This document shows, piece by piece, positions 9,031 to 17,466 of a stretch of DNA of 64,000 bases; the stretch's first letter is position 1; each line of letters begins with the position of its first letter. The position numbers were made by a program, and so were the translations under genes. The notes beneath the pieces are model-generated. The model made no database searches and was not told where the DNA came from. It saw only the letters and a program-made list of their open reading frames with translations. Source of the DNA: Allohoeflea poritis (GTDB taxonomy: Bacteria; Pseudomonadota; Alphaproteobacteria; Rhizobiales; Rhizobiaceae); contig NZ_JAPJZH010000010.1 in the NCBI RefSeq assembly GCF_027889715.1, positions 151,387 through 215,386 of the forward strand, in the 5' to 3' direction.

Positions 9031-9294
9031 TCATTCCTTTTCCACTTCCGCGCGAATGATGCGCCATTCTTCCCCGACCGATCCCGGATGGCGCGTGCGG
9101 CCCGCCCGCCGGTACCAGTAGGCGGCGTTCGCGTCGTCGCCCTCGATCCGGTGCACCAGCGCGTGGATCCAGTCATGGAGCGGATCGCCCTCATGCGCCT
9201 GGGTGATGGTGTGTGCCTCCTCCATCTCGGTGCCGGGTTGGAGGTTTCCGCGTTCCAGCCAGTCGAGTGCTGATAGCAGATCTGCCTTGGACAT
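9031..9294 (-). CDS. conserved small hypothetical protein
   Basis: An 87-residue acidic protein beginning SKADLLSALDWLERGNL and containing AHTITQAHEGDPLHDWIHAL, then EGDDANAAYWYRRAG and a VGEEWRIIRAEVEKE tail. The Trp/His-rich core recurs in proteobacterial small hypothetical proteins, but I can assign no function. A GAGG lies upstream of the ATG at 9294. The flanking intergenic stretches (8845-9030 and 9295-9418) show nothing else. Confidence 0.65.
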   Translation of the reverse strand: MSKADLLSALDWLERGNLQPGTEMEEAHTITQAHEGDPLHDWIHALVHRIEGDDANAAYWYRRAGRTRHPGSVGEEWRIIRAEVEKE

Positions 9295-9418
9295 CGCATT
9301 TGCCTCGTTCTTCTTGTGCCGCGCATGACGCCGTCACCGGAAGGATAGCGATTCCGCAAGCAATTGCTAAGCCCCGACCGCAGTTGCGGTCTCCGGCCTG
9401 ACCGAACGGAGACTTTCT

Positions 9419-9907
9419 CTAAGGGTTGGCTGGCCGCTGCGTTGTGCAGCCACGGATTTCGCCATACGTGCGCACCAGCGACACGGCGAGCTTTTCGAGC
9501 GTTTTCTGCGAAATGTCGAACTGGCCCGTCGAAATCCTGTCCAGATCGCCGGCAATGCGCGAAAGGTCGTCCCGCACCGCCCGGATGTCTTCTTTCGTCT
9601 GGCTGTCCAGCAGCGATTGGGGGTCGCCGAGAATGCCCGCAACCTGCTGCTCCAGCCGCTCGAACTCCGCATAGGCGGCGTCGATTTCCTGAAAGAGGCG
9701 TTTTGCATCCTCGTCGATCTCGTGCAGCACGCCGGATTTCACCTCCGTCATGGTGTCGTCCACGAGGGAGCGGGTGGAATTCACCAGCGTGAGCCCGGCA
9801 ATGGCCGCAATCGCAGCCAAAAGCAGCGTCGCATTGAGCAGCGGCCGCAGGACGGACCACGTGGCCGCAGCCCCGCGCAGGAGACGTTCCTTCCAGATCG
9901 GGTTCAT
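9419..9907 (-). CDS. membrane-anchored coiled-coil protein, unknown
   Basis: A 162-residue protein with one N-terminal transmembrane helix (about residues 23-42, LLNATLLLAAIAAIAGLTLV) and a long helical, charged C-terminal region (about 60-155) rich in heptad-like Leu/Ile spacing (RLEQQVAGILGDPQSLLDSQ). It starts four bases after the end of the membrane-protein gene at 9911-10501 on the same strand, so the pair is one operon. Probably an inner-membrane protein with a periplasmic coiled coil; no family recognised. Confidence 0.6.
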   Translation of the reverse strand: MNPIWKERLLRGAAATWSVLRPLLNATLLLAAIAAIAGLTLVNSTRSLVDDTMTEVKSGVLHEIDEDAKRLFQEIDAAYAEFERLEQQVAGILGDPQSLLDSQTKEDIRAVRDDLSRIAGDLDRISTGQFDISQKTLEKLAVSLVRTYGEIRGCTTQRPANP

Positions 9908-9910
9908 TGC

Positions 9911-10501
9911 TCAACCGCCCTCGGCTGCGGCGGCCGGCCGGCAATTGTCCGGTACATTGCTGCCCGAGACCTTGAAGTCGTAACAGGTCAGGAAACGCGG
10001 ATGATGGACGCCGATCTCGTAGCCGGCGAGCGCGATAAGGCCTGTGATCGCGAAGACACCGATGCGCAGGCGCGGATGGGTCAGCCGGTCGATATCGGGC
10101 ACGGCCACCAGGATCAGCACATAGAGAAGATAGGGCAGGGTGACTGCGATGATCGCCATGTTGAGGCCCCAGACCAGCCAGTCGCCCTGTTCGGAGGTGG
10201 CAAGATCCGTTCCTTGCAGGGCCGTCGTGACCATCAGGACGCTGGGCAGGATAAGGACGAACCGGCCCCGCCAGGACATGAATTTGGGCAGCGCATCGAT
10301 GGGCGGCACGAAGAGGCTTGCAATCAGCGCCACGGTGGAGGCGACCCAGACATAGAAGAGCTGGTCGAAGAACACCGTGCCGAAGACGCCGTACCAGAAC
10401 GCGACGCCGAAAACGCCGGTCGACAGGACGATGGCCGAAAGCACGAAGGCCCGTGCCTCCTCCGGCCGGACAATGTTTGGTGAACGGACAGCTGCTTCCA
10501 T
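9911..10501 (-). CDS. multi-pass inner-membrane protein, unknown
   Basis: A 196-residue protein with about five hydrophobic segments (AFVLSAIVLSTGVFGVAFWY, LFYVWVASTVALIASLF, RFVLILPSVLMVTTAL, MAIIAVTLPYLLYVLILVAV, IGVFAITGLIALAGYEIGV). The C-terminal tail carries two cysteines (TCYDFK, DNCRPA) and is probably periplasmic. It is the first gene of a two-gene operon with the coiled-coil protein downstream. No domain family recognised. Confidence 0.6.
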   Translation of the reverse strand: MEAAVRSPNIVRPEEARAFVLSAIVLSTGVFGVAFWYGVFGTVFFDQLFYVWVASTVALIASLFVPPIDALPKFMSWRGRFVLILPSVLMVTTALQGTDLATSEQGDWLVWGLNMAIIAVTLPYLLYVLILVAVPDIDRLTHPRLRIGVFAITGLIALAGYEIGVHHPRFLTCYDFKVSGSNVPDNCRPAAAAEGG

Positions 10502-10568
10502 TTTGTGATCCCTTGCTTGCGCGTTGTCGGGATCACACTGTCAGGCGCGCGGTATCAGAAGGAGTTAG

Positions 10569-12185
10569 TCACGGTGAATCCGGCGGGTCGAACACAAGGA
10601 TGAGCCCGGCCTTGCGCCAGTCGTCGAGCATCTTTTTCTGCAACGCTTCCGGCAGGTGCCATAATCTGAAGCTCCACTTTACGAACCCGGTATAGTGGGG
10701 CAGGTCCTCGAGAATCTTCTCCGACAGCAATATCGCATCGCCATCCCGGCCCATCTGGCCGAGGATCATCAATTCGAACAGGCCCTGCCGATCCCAGAGG
10801 CTGTCTCCCATGAGCCGGGCTTCGGCAAGGGCGGCCTCGTAATCGCCGCGGCGATAGTGATCGAGCACAAGCGCTGCGCGGTACCAGCCGGGCGGGTTGG
10901 GGCTGAGGTCGATGGCCCGCTCGAGCAGCGCGAGACCGGTCTCCCAGTCGCCCGACAGCGCTCGGCAGGAGCCGAGATCGGCAAGCATGTCGGGATAGTA
11001 GGGGTTGAGCTGCAGTGCCTTCTTCGCCGCCGCCTCGAAGAGCTCGAATTCGCCGCGGTGAAAACGGGTCAGGAACAGCGCGTAATGGCCGGTGGCGTTG
11101 GCCGGGTCCAGATCGACGGCCCTTTGCGCCGCCTCCAGTGCCCGATCCAGCGCTGGCCGGCCGGGTTTCAGGTTGAAGCCGGCGCGCGCCTCGTCACCAT
11201 AGACGATGCCGAGCATTGCCCAGGCGCCGGCATAGTCGGGATCGATGGCGACGGCCCGCTCCAGCAGCCCGACGACCCGCTTATGGTCTTCGGCAGTCGG
11301 TGCGCGCCAGTATTCCGACGCCAGCAGCCGGCACTCATAGGCATCAAGCGCCTGTGTGCCGGCCCGCTGTCCGGAACCGATGCGGTGAATGACCCCGAAC
11401 GGTTCGCCGATCTCGGCGGCAATCTGCGCTGCGATCTCCTGCTGGATGTCGAAGAGACTCTGAGCGCTCATCTCGCGGTCATAGGCATCGCTCGACAGCT
11501 GCTCGCCGCTGGCAGCCTCCACCAGCCGCGCGGTTATGCGCAGCTGGTCCTCCCAGCGCCGCACGCTGCCCTCCAGAAGGAAGCGCACACCCAGATCCTG
11601 CGCCAACTCGCGCGGGTCCACCGGCCGGTTCTTGTAGCGGAAGGTCGCGTGGCGCGAGACGACGCGGATTTCCCGGAACCGCGACAGCGCGTCGATGATC
11701 TCCTCGGTGAACCCGTCGGCCAGGAATTCCTGGGCCGGGTCGCCGGACAGATTGTCGAACGGCATCACGGCGACGGAGGCGCGCCTGGCTGTTGCCGGAT
11801 CGGTTTTCGCCGGCGCGGTTCCACCGCTCATCTCGGGATCGAGCGCCAGCTCGAAGACGGGCACGTAAGAGCCTTTCGGAATGACGATACGCAGCGGATC
11901 GTCACGGCCTTCGCCGGCATAGAAGAGATCCAGCCTGCTGCGCAGCTTTCCGGCCTGTACGCGCACGATAGTGTCGATGGACGGGTCGAAATCCTCGTCC
12001 TTGTCGAAGACGTCGAGACCGATGGCGTAGCCCTTCAGGCCCTCCGCATTGCCGTCCAGCGCCTGGCGCACGACGTAGTCGAGGAAACGCGCAAGGCGGG
12101 TGGTCTCGGAGAACTGGCTGCTGGCGAGCACCCGTTCAAGCTGCTTTTCGACAATGCCCCGTTCGATGGGCGCCGTGGCTGTCAT
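10569..12185 (-). CDS. TPR regulator with TolB-like middle domain
   Basis: A 538-residue protein. The N-terminal ~110 residues (VEKQLERVLASSQFSETTRL ... GYAIGLDVFDKDEDFDPSID ... IVIPKGSYVPVFEL) form a conserved module often found at the start of proteins annotated as adenylate-cyclase- or TolB-like regulators; it may bind DNA. The middle (SVAVMPFDNLSGDPAQEFLA ... VRFLLEGSVRRWEDQLRITA) is a FlgO/TolB-N-like domain, and the rest is tetratricopeptide repeats. No cyclase catalytic domain is seen. ATG at 12185 follows AAAGGCCT; a GTG nine codons upstream is possible. Role: probably a signalling or regulatory scaffold. Confidence 0.7.
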   Translation of the reverse strand: MTATAPIERGIVEKQLERVLASSQFSETTRLARFLDYVVRQALDGNAEGLKGYAIGLDVFDKDEDFDPSIDTIVRVQAGKLRSRLDLFYAGEGRDDPLRIVIPKGSYVPVFELALDPEMSGGTAPAKTDPATARRASVAVMPFDNLSGDPAQEFLADGFTEEIIDALSRFREIRVVSRHATFRYKNRPVDPRELAQDLGVRFLLEGSVRRWEDQLRITARLVEAASGEQLSSDAYDREMSAQSLFDIQQEIAAQIAAEIGEPFGVIHRIGSGQRAGTQALDAYECRLLASEYWRAPTAEDHKRVVGLLERAVAIDPDYAGAWAMLGIVYGDEARAGFNLKPGRPALDRALEAAQRAVDLDPANATGHYALFLTRFHRGEFELFEAAAKKALQLNPYYPDMLADLGSCRALSGDWETGLALLERAIDLSPNPPGWYRAALVLDHYRRGDYEAALAEARLMGDSLWDRQGLFELMILGQMGRDGDAILLSEKILEDLPHYTGFVKWSFRLWHLPEALQKKMLDDWRKAGLILVFDPPDSP

Positions 12186-12289
12186 AGGCCTTTGCCCTTC
12201 ACCGTGACTCACTGATCTTTCCGGCCGGCTCGTGCGAATTTCGGCCCATCGCAGTCACATTGTTGAAATCCAACCAAAAGGAGCACGTT

Positions 12290-12601
12290 ATGGCAACAGC
12301 ACCAAGCTTTATGGAACAGGCGAAGATGCATCTCGACCGGGTCGGCGAGGAGCTTTCCGAAGTCGAAAAGAAACTCGCCACCGCGAGCGACGACGCCGAC
12401 AATTGGACCACCGAGCAGGCCGAGAAGCTCAAAGCTGACTGGAACCGGGCACGCGAAGAGATGGATTCGATCGCCAAGCGCATCGAATCGGAAGGCGAAG
12501 AGGCCGTCAACGACGCGAAGGCCAAGGCCGAGCGACACTGGGATGCGCTCAAATCCGCCGTCAAGACCTATCGCGACCACGTCGAGCGTGCCATCTCCTG
12601 A
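12290..12601 (+). CDS. small coiled-coil protein, unknown
   Basis: A 103-residue, highly charged, almost wholly alpha-helical protein (HLDRVGEELSEVEKKLATAS, then EQAEKLKADWNRAREEMDSI and KAKAERHWDALKSAVKTYRD). The repeating Glu/Lys/Ala pattern suggests a long antiparallel coiled coil or an apolipoprotein-like stress protein. AGGAG lies 7 bases before the ATG. It stands between two large TPR regulators: divergent from the one before it and convergent with the one after. No family assigned. Confidence 0.65.
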   Translation: MATAPSFMEQAKMHLDRVGEELSEVEKKLATASDDADNWTTEQAEKLKADWNRAREEMDSIAKRIESEGEEAVNDAKAKAERHWDALKSAVKTYRDHVERAIS

Positions 12602-12685
12602 CATATTTTCGCCCCTTGCTCTAACTCGGCGCGCGGCCGGCTGCGCCTTCATGAGGCGCGGCCGGTTTGTGGTGCCGGACATGCT

Positions 12686-14281
12686 TTAGCCGGGCATTCC
12701 TGCCGCCCGCATGTCAGTAAGCCATCTTTGGAGTGTCCCCTCTGGCTGCCAGTTGGCGGGATTCAGTTTGATCTCGTCTTCGATCGAATAACCGGGCCGC
12801 TCCTTGAGGAAGACTTTCATCGCTTCTTCGGCTTTCCCGGTTTGACCGGTACACGCATAAAGCGCCGCCAGCATCGTGTAGGACGCGTTGGGCGGCAAGG
12901 CCATGCTCAGCATGGTTTCCAGGCCCTCATCGCATTCTTCGTTTTGCCAGTAGGCCCACCCCAACTGCCACAGGAGCCAGTCGCCATGCAGCGGATCGAC
13001 CGACCTCGCCTGCAGCAGAACGTCGATTGCACGCTCGTTGTGGCCCGCAAAGAGCAACGGCAGCGACATGCCGATCAGCACCACCGAGTCGGAAGGGTTG
13101 AGCTCGATCGCGCGCTCGAAATGCAGGATCGATTCCGCATATTCCTTTCTCGACGTGAGCACCCTGGCGATCGCGTAATGGGCCATGTAGTTTTCCGGAG
13201 CAATGGAAAGGGCTTTTTGCGCCAACTCGGCCGCCTGTTTCAGAACCGCATCTTTCGGACGGTCGATCCAGCCCTGAAAGGATCCGTTCACCAGCATGAT
13301 GGACGTGCCGATATAGCCCCAGGGTGAACCCGGATCTTCCAGCATCGACGTTCTCTCAAGCGCGGACGCCTTTTCCCAGTTTTCTCTTGTCGCATTGCTC
13401 ATCAACCTCCTTGCCTTGAGGCTGCGCAACAGGGAATCCACTTCTTTCGGGGAACGCTTCGCGGGATAGTCGGTCAGGACCGTTCCGCCGACGGTGGATG
13501 CGACATGTCTGACAATGCGGTCCTGCACCTTGAACAGATCGTCCAGATCCTGTTCGATCGTATCGGAGGAGACGTGGGTCCCGGTCGCCGCTTCGATGAG
13601 CTGGATGGTGACCCGAAGCTTCTCGCCGTCATATTGCTGGCTGCCCTCCACGACGTAGTCAGCGCCAAGGATTCGGCCGATCCTGCGAACATCCGTGGGC
13701 CTATCCCTGAACTGGAAGCTCGAATTGCGGGCGATGACCTTGAAATGCGGAAACTTCGCCAGCTCCGCGATGATTCCTTCGCTCAGCGCATCGCTGAGAT
13801 GGCCACGATGGGCTGAAACGCTTAGATCATCCAACGGCAGGACGGCGACCGCCGCCGTCTGCGGCTCGCCCGCCATCCGGCTGAAATTCATGAACCCTAA
13901 TACACCCAGGGTCGCCACCAGAACGAGGACCACCCCGGCAAGGATCGCACGGCGCGGCGCTGATCGCACGGCCGGCTTTTCGGCCATCAACCGGTAGCCG
14001 ACCTGCGGCACGGTCACGACAAGCCGCTTGTCACCGTCCCCCAGCGCCCGCCTTATATCCGCGATACACTGGGTCAGGCTGTCCTCGCTCACGGTGGTCT
14101 GCGGCCAGACCGCCTCGATAATCTCCTGCCGGCTCATGTCCGTGCCCGGCCGTGTTGCCAGGAATATCAATACGCTCATCGAGCGATGGCGCAATTCGAC
14201 CGGATTGCCGTCCTGATCAAGCAACGTGCGGCGCGATACATCCAGTGTCGCCGTGCCAATTTGTATTTCAGAAGATTTCAT
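12686..14281 (-). CDS. CadC-like membrane transcriptional regulator with TPRs
   Basis: A 531-residue protein. The N-terminal ~100 residues are an OmpR/CadC-type winged helix (GNPVELRHRSMSVLIFLATR, SRQEIIEAVWPQTTVSEDSL, the VTVPQVGYRLMAE wing). A transmembrane helix follows (AILAGVVLVLVATLGVLGF, about 115-135), then a TolB/FlgO-like domain (AAVAVLPLDDLSV ... GADYVVEGSQQYDGEKLRVT) and TPR repeats in the periplasm. This matches CadC-style one-component regulators that sense outside signals. Start taken at 14281; a longer start adds ten residues. It is divergent from a small periplasmic-protein gene (14374), a plausible target. Confidence 0.8.
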   Translation of the reverse strand: MKSSEIQIGTATLDVSRRTLLDQDGNPVELRHRSMSVLIFLATRPGTDMSRQEIIEAVWPQTTVSEDSLTQCIADIRRALGDGDKRLVVTVPQVGYRLMAEKPAVRSAPRRAILAGVVLVLVATLGVLGFMNFSRMAGEPQTAAVAVLPLDDLSVSAHRGHLSDALSEGIIAELAKFPHFKVIARNSSFQFRDRPTDVRRIGRILGADYVVEGSQQYDGEKLRVTIQLIEAATGTHVSSDTIEQDLDDLFKVQDRIVRHVASTVGGTVLTDYPAKRSPKEVDSLLRSLKARRLMSNATRENWEKASALERTSMLEDPGSPWGYIGTSIMLVNGSFQGWIDRPKDAVLKQAAELAQKALSIAPENYMAHYAIARVLTSRKEYAESILHFERAIELNPSDSVVLIGMSLPLLFAGHNERAIDVLLQARSVDPLHGDWLLWQLGWAYWQNEECDEGLETMLSMALPPNASYTMLAALYACTGQTGKAEEAMKVFLKERPGYSIEDEIKLNPANWQPEGTLQRWLTDMRAAGMPG

Positions 14282-14373
14282 AAGATTTCGTTTGATTGCC
14301 AGCCATTCCACGCGACCAATAAACCATCATACAGCATTGTTTTGTCCGGTAAAAACTTCGGATGGTCGGCGAC

Positions 14374-14877
14374 ATGAATAGGCGAATTCGAAAATACGTA
14401 ACCGCTTCAGCGGTTTTGCTTCTCTTCAATGGCGCTGCATTGGCAGCGGCGGACAAGACGGCGCAATTCGAAGCATGCATTGATGCGGCTTTGGAGGATC
14501 TGGTTTCGACCAGAAGCGAGGTCTTTACGAGCCCTCAATACCGTCTGATGTGCAATCCGGGCCGCAAGTTCGACGGATCCATCGCTGCGGACTGCAAGAA
14601 GCAGGAACGAACCCGTTCGTACACCTATGACGCCGGACCGGGGTTTCGAATTGACGGGGCGCAGTTTCAGGTTGCCGTTCAAACCGACCGGACAAGTTTC
14701 AGCGAAGTCGTCGCGGAAGGACCGCGCGCGAAAATCGACCTGGAGTGTTACAGCGAATGCGGAGACAAGGGGCACATGATCCTGGCCGGTAACCTGACCG
14801 GCCGTCTCGTTTATGTGCCGACTATCGAAGACGGCAAGACAATCGCAAGCACCTGCCTGAAGCAGATCCTCGATTGA
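14374..14877 (+). CDS. periplasmic protein, unknown
   Basis: A 167-residue protein with a Sec signal peptide (MNRRIRKYVTASAVLLLFNG then ALAAAD, cleavage near residue 25). The mature part holds five or six cysteines (EACIDA, RLMCNPG, ADCKKQ, LECYSECGD, STCLKQ), which suggests disulfides. It is divergent from the CadC-like regulator and lies 92 bases from it, so it may be its target. No family recognised. Confidence 0.6.
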   Translation: MNRRIRKYVTASAVLLLFNGAALAAADKTAQFEACIDAALEDLVSTRSEVFTSPQYRLMCNPGRKFDGSIAADCKKQERTRSYTYDAGPGFRIDGAQFQVAVQTDRTSFSEVVAEGPRAKIDLECYSECGDKGHMILAGNLTGRLVYVPTIEDGKTIASTCLKQILD

Positions 14878-14995
14878 GTATCGGTCCCGTTCGTTACGCG
14901 TGAAACTGGCGGGCGGCGCAGCATCGCCGACAGGATGTGGCTGCCGCGAAAGGCAGATGCAATGAAACCGCTCAACCGGAAAGGTGAGGCCCGGA

Positions 14996-15499
14996 ATGGA
15001 ATCGGCTGGAACCGTCTCGTTCATCGCCGCGCTGTCGATCTTGGTGGCGACAGGTGCAGGAACTGCAGCGCATGCATCGGACTGCGATGCCATGTCGGAC
15101 CTCGTCGATTTTGTCGCCGAGGAGACGGGGCGGCACCGGCTTGAATTTTGTCCGCAGGTCTCGGTTACGACAAGCACAGCGCTCCGGGAGATGTTTGCGG
15201 AGGCATCGGCACATGGCGAGGTGCCGATGGCCGCGTTCGTGCCAAAGCAGCACCGGATATTGCTGGGCCCTGAAATCGATCTCGCCACGGTGCTCGGGCG
15301 CAGCTATCTGGTTCACGAAATTGTCCATGCCGCGCAGGCCGCCGATCCGCATCCGCATGTTCTGTCCTGTGCCGGACTGAATGAAAGCGAGGCCTATTGG
15401 GTGCAGGCGAGCTATCTGCACAACCATGGCATGGCCAAGGCCGCGCGGGGTTTCGAGCTTATGAGCGTGATGAGCGCCGCCTGTCCTCAACCATACTGA
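14996..15499 (+). CDS. DUF6647-like exported protein with HExxH motif
   Basis: A 167-residue exported protein: N-terminal hydrophobic segment (VSFIAALSILVATGAGTAA, cleavage after AHA around residue 30), then a mature domain with YLVHEIVHAAQAAD, i.e. an HEIVH motif as in zinc metallopeptidases, and NESEAYWVQASYL, a likely third ligand helix. Four cysteines are present (DCDAM, EFCPQ, LSCAG, AACPQ). It resembles the DUF6647 family of Hyphomicrobiales by memory. GAGG precedes the ATG at 14996. Peptidase activity is inferred from the motif only. Confidence 0.65.
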   Translation: MESAGTVSFIAALSILVATGAGTAAHASDCDAMSDLVDFVAEETGRHRLEFCPQVSVTTSTALREMFAEASAHGEVPMAAFVPKQHRILLGPEIDLATVLGRSYLVHEIVHAAQAADPHPHVLSCAGLNESEAYWVQASYLHNHGMAKAARGFELMSVMSAACPQPY

Positions 15500-15571
15500 T
15501 CCCCGCTTTTTGTCCGGCTGCTTCACCTGTATGCTGCCGGGCGCGGCGGCCGGGCTGATGAAGGCGTCGAG

Positions 15572-16099
15572 ATGGGGATTATCATGTCAAATTTCAGCGG
15601 GTTATCCGCAAACAGCGGTCTGAGCGATGTTCTGAGCAGATTTCAGAAAAACACCGCCGCGCTGCTTCAATTGCTCAATTCCATCATGTGTGCTGACGGA
15701 GAACTGGCGCGCGGGGAGCGGGAGGCGATCGCCGCCTATGTTTCCGGGCTGAACAATGTTCCGTACTGCATTTTCTACCATACGATGTTCTCGGAGGTTT
15801 TTTCGGGCCCGATCGAAGCCACCAACGCGCGGATATCACCGTTGACCGAATATGCCCGCTGCCTGTGCGAAGGAACGCAAAGCGAGTTGAATGATGCCTT
15901 CACGGCGGCCCTTGATGCCGGATGGAGCGAACAGGCGGTCTACGAAGTGGTCGAAATCTGCGGTGTGTTCAATTTCGTCAACGGCATTGTCCGGGCGGCT
16001 GATTTGGCGAAACCAGCGGCTGCGCCGGACCCCCGGCCAACCGCGGAAGGGCTGAAGGATTCATATCTGGCCATGGCTGGAAATATCGAGCGCGGCTAA
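15572..16099 (+). CDS. carboxymuconolactone decarboxylase/AhpD-like protein
   Basis: A 175-residue all-helical protein. GELARGEREAIAAYVSGLNN followed by VPYCIFYH is the AhpD/CMD active-site region. The usual CxxC-x3-H is altered: the second Cys and the His remain (YCIFYH) but the first Cys is Val. A C-terminal helical domain (ARCLCEGTQSELND, GWSEQAVYEVVEICGVFNFV) completes the fold. Loss of the first cysteine argues against a standard AhpD disulfide peroxidase. Start at 15572 follows GAAGG; ATG at 15584 is possible. Confidence 0.75.
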   Translation: MGIIMSNFSGLSANSGLSDVLSRFQKNTAALLQLLNSIMCADGELARGEREAIAAYVSGLNNVPYCIFYHTMFSEVFSGPIEATNARISPLTEYARCLCEGTQSELNDAFTAALDAGWSEQAVYEVVEICGVFNFVNGIVRAADLAKPAAAPDPRPTAEGLKDSYLAMAGNIERG

Positions 16100-16103
16100 A
16101 TCC

Positions 16104-16736
16104 TCACCGCTTCATGTCCCGGCGCGCTGCGGCCGACCACACTTTCAGATCGACGATCACCTTCACCGTCGCCCCGACGACAAGCGCGCACAGCGCCACC
16201 TTGGACACTGTTTCCATCGTGCCCTCGATCAGCAGGGCGTGGACGACGCTGCCGACCACGACGATGAGTGCGAGCGACGTGTGTACGCGGCGCCAGATAC
16301 GCGGCCGCCAGGAAAGGCGCGTGCGCAGCGCGGCGACCAGCGCCGCCGCGAAGAGCGCCCACATGGCGATCGCGCCCCACACGGAAAATGGCGTTGGCGA
16401 TCGGAAAAGCAGGACATCGATCACATCCGGAGGGCTGGTGACCCACAACGCCGCAACATGGATGACCACAGCAGAGACCAGCGCGCCGCCGACAAACCGG
16501 TGCAGGCGCCTTGCCCGATAGGCCGAAAGCCCGGGCAGGAGGCCGCCGGCGGCCAGGGGCTGCAGGAGCAGCATCGCCATGGCGATGACGCCGGCAAATC
16601 CTGCGGCGATATAAACCGGGCTGCGCCATGCGAGCAGGGGGCTTGCCGCCGCGGCGGCAATGGGCACGGCAATGACTGCGACAAGCACGGCCCAGATCAT
16701 GATGCTGCGGATATTGCTGTCGGCTTTCGAACTCAA
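16104..16736 (-). CDS. ferric-reductase-like transmembrane protein
   Basis: A 210-residue membrane protein with six hydrophobic segments. Paired histidines occur on two helices: LHRFVGGALVSAVVIHVAAL and RRVHTSLALIVVVGSVVHAL. This is the bis-heme arrangement of the ferric-reductase-like / YedZ (MsrQ) transmembrane family. No flavin or NAD domain follows, so electrons must come from a partner. It begins 5 bases after the stop of the exported dioxygenase-like gene (start codon appears to be TTG at 16736), so the two are probably one transcript and may act together in the periplasm. Confidence 0.75.
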   Translation of the reverse strand: MSSKADSNIRSIMIWAVLVAVIAVPIAAAAASPLLAWRSPVYIAAGFAGVIAMAMLLLQPLAAGGLLPGLSAYRARRLHRFVGGALVSAVVIHVAALWVTSPPDVIDVLLFRSPTPFSVWGAIAMWALFAAALVAALRTRLSWRPRIWRRVHTSLALIVVVGSVVHALLIEGTMETVSKVALCALVVGATVKVIVDLKVWSAAARRDMKR

Positions 16737-16741
16737 TGCGG

Positions 16742-17230
16742 TCAGACCGGCTGAAGGACGAAATGTGCCTCCAGGCTTTTGTCTTTCGAGCTTCCCATGA
16801 TGGGACGCAGGAAGACGGTCTCGAACTCGCCGCTGTCATAGGCGAGGTGGCCGTGCGGCTGGCCGAAGGCGGGCACGATCTGCGGCATCTCCAGACGGAA
16901 CACGCCATTGGCGTCGGTGAGCGTCGCCCCGTGGCTGTGCCAGTCCCGCTCGTGGCCTTCGGTCGTATGCGCCCAGATCTGGATCCGCTGGCCGGCAAGC
17001 GGCGCACCGTCACCGGCGCGGCGCACCGTACCGCTCATCCAGAAGCCACCGCCGCCGATCCGCTCGACGATCGGCGCGTCCGGCCTGTAATTGTTGGACC
17101 CGCCCCGCATCGAGCGCGTCGGCGCGAGACCCGCGGCACGGGCCGGAACAACGAGCCCGGACAAACCGGCGGCTGCCACGGCGCCGCCGGTGGCAAGAAG
17201 GGTTCGGCGGGTGATGCGATCAGTCGTCAT
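16742..17230 (-). CDS. exported intradiol-dioxygenase-fold protein
   Basis: A 162-residue protein with a twin-arginine-like signal (DRITRRTLLATGGAVAAAGL ... VPARA). The mature part has the beta-sandwich pattern of the intradiol ring-cleavage dioxygenase superfamily: MSGTVRRAGDGAPLAGQRIQ, IWAHTTEGHERDWHSHGATL, TDANGVFRLEMPQIVP and GQPHGHLAYDSGEF. The two His residues in the HSHG/QPHGH areas fit metal ligands, but the two tyrosine ligands are not clear, so activity is uncertain. AGGAG lies 8 bases before the ATG at 17230. It is co-transcribed with the heme membrane protein downstream. Confidence 0.72.
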   Translation of the reverse strand: MTTDRITRRTLLATGGAVAAAGLSGLVVPARAAGLAPTRSMRGGSNNYRPDAPIVERIGGGGFWMSGTVRRAGDGAPLAGQRIQIWAHTTEGHERDWHSHGATLTDANGVFRLEMPQIVPAFGQPHGHLAYDSGEFETVFLRPIMGSSKDKSLEAHFVLQPV

Positions 17231-17466
17231 GGAAGTGTCTCCTGCCAGGCGCCCCCCGCCTGCCAAATGGGTTCCGACATGTTCAGTGCGGAATTATAGC
17301 GCGATTGCGGCAATTTCCGAGGCCGGGCAGGGGCGGTGCGCGAAAAACAGCGCTCACTGTTTCGTGAAGGAAGGGCCGGAAAGAGCCGGCAATGGCAAAT
17401 CTCTTGCCCACAGGAGTGAAATTCCCCCGCCTTGCCATGCCGTATTCGGTATTTTAAGCTTGAAGT

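Noticed and set aside
8823..9944. 373-residue minus-strand frame spanning the small-gene area
   Set aside because: Arg/Pro/Gly-rich low-complexity translation typical of GC-rich shadow frames; overlaps three better genes.
10695..12215. 506-residue + strand frame opposite the TPR regulator
   Set aside because: Antisense shadow of a clear coding gene.
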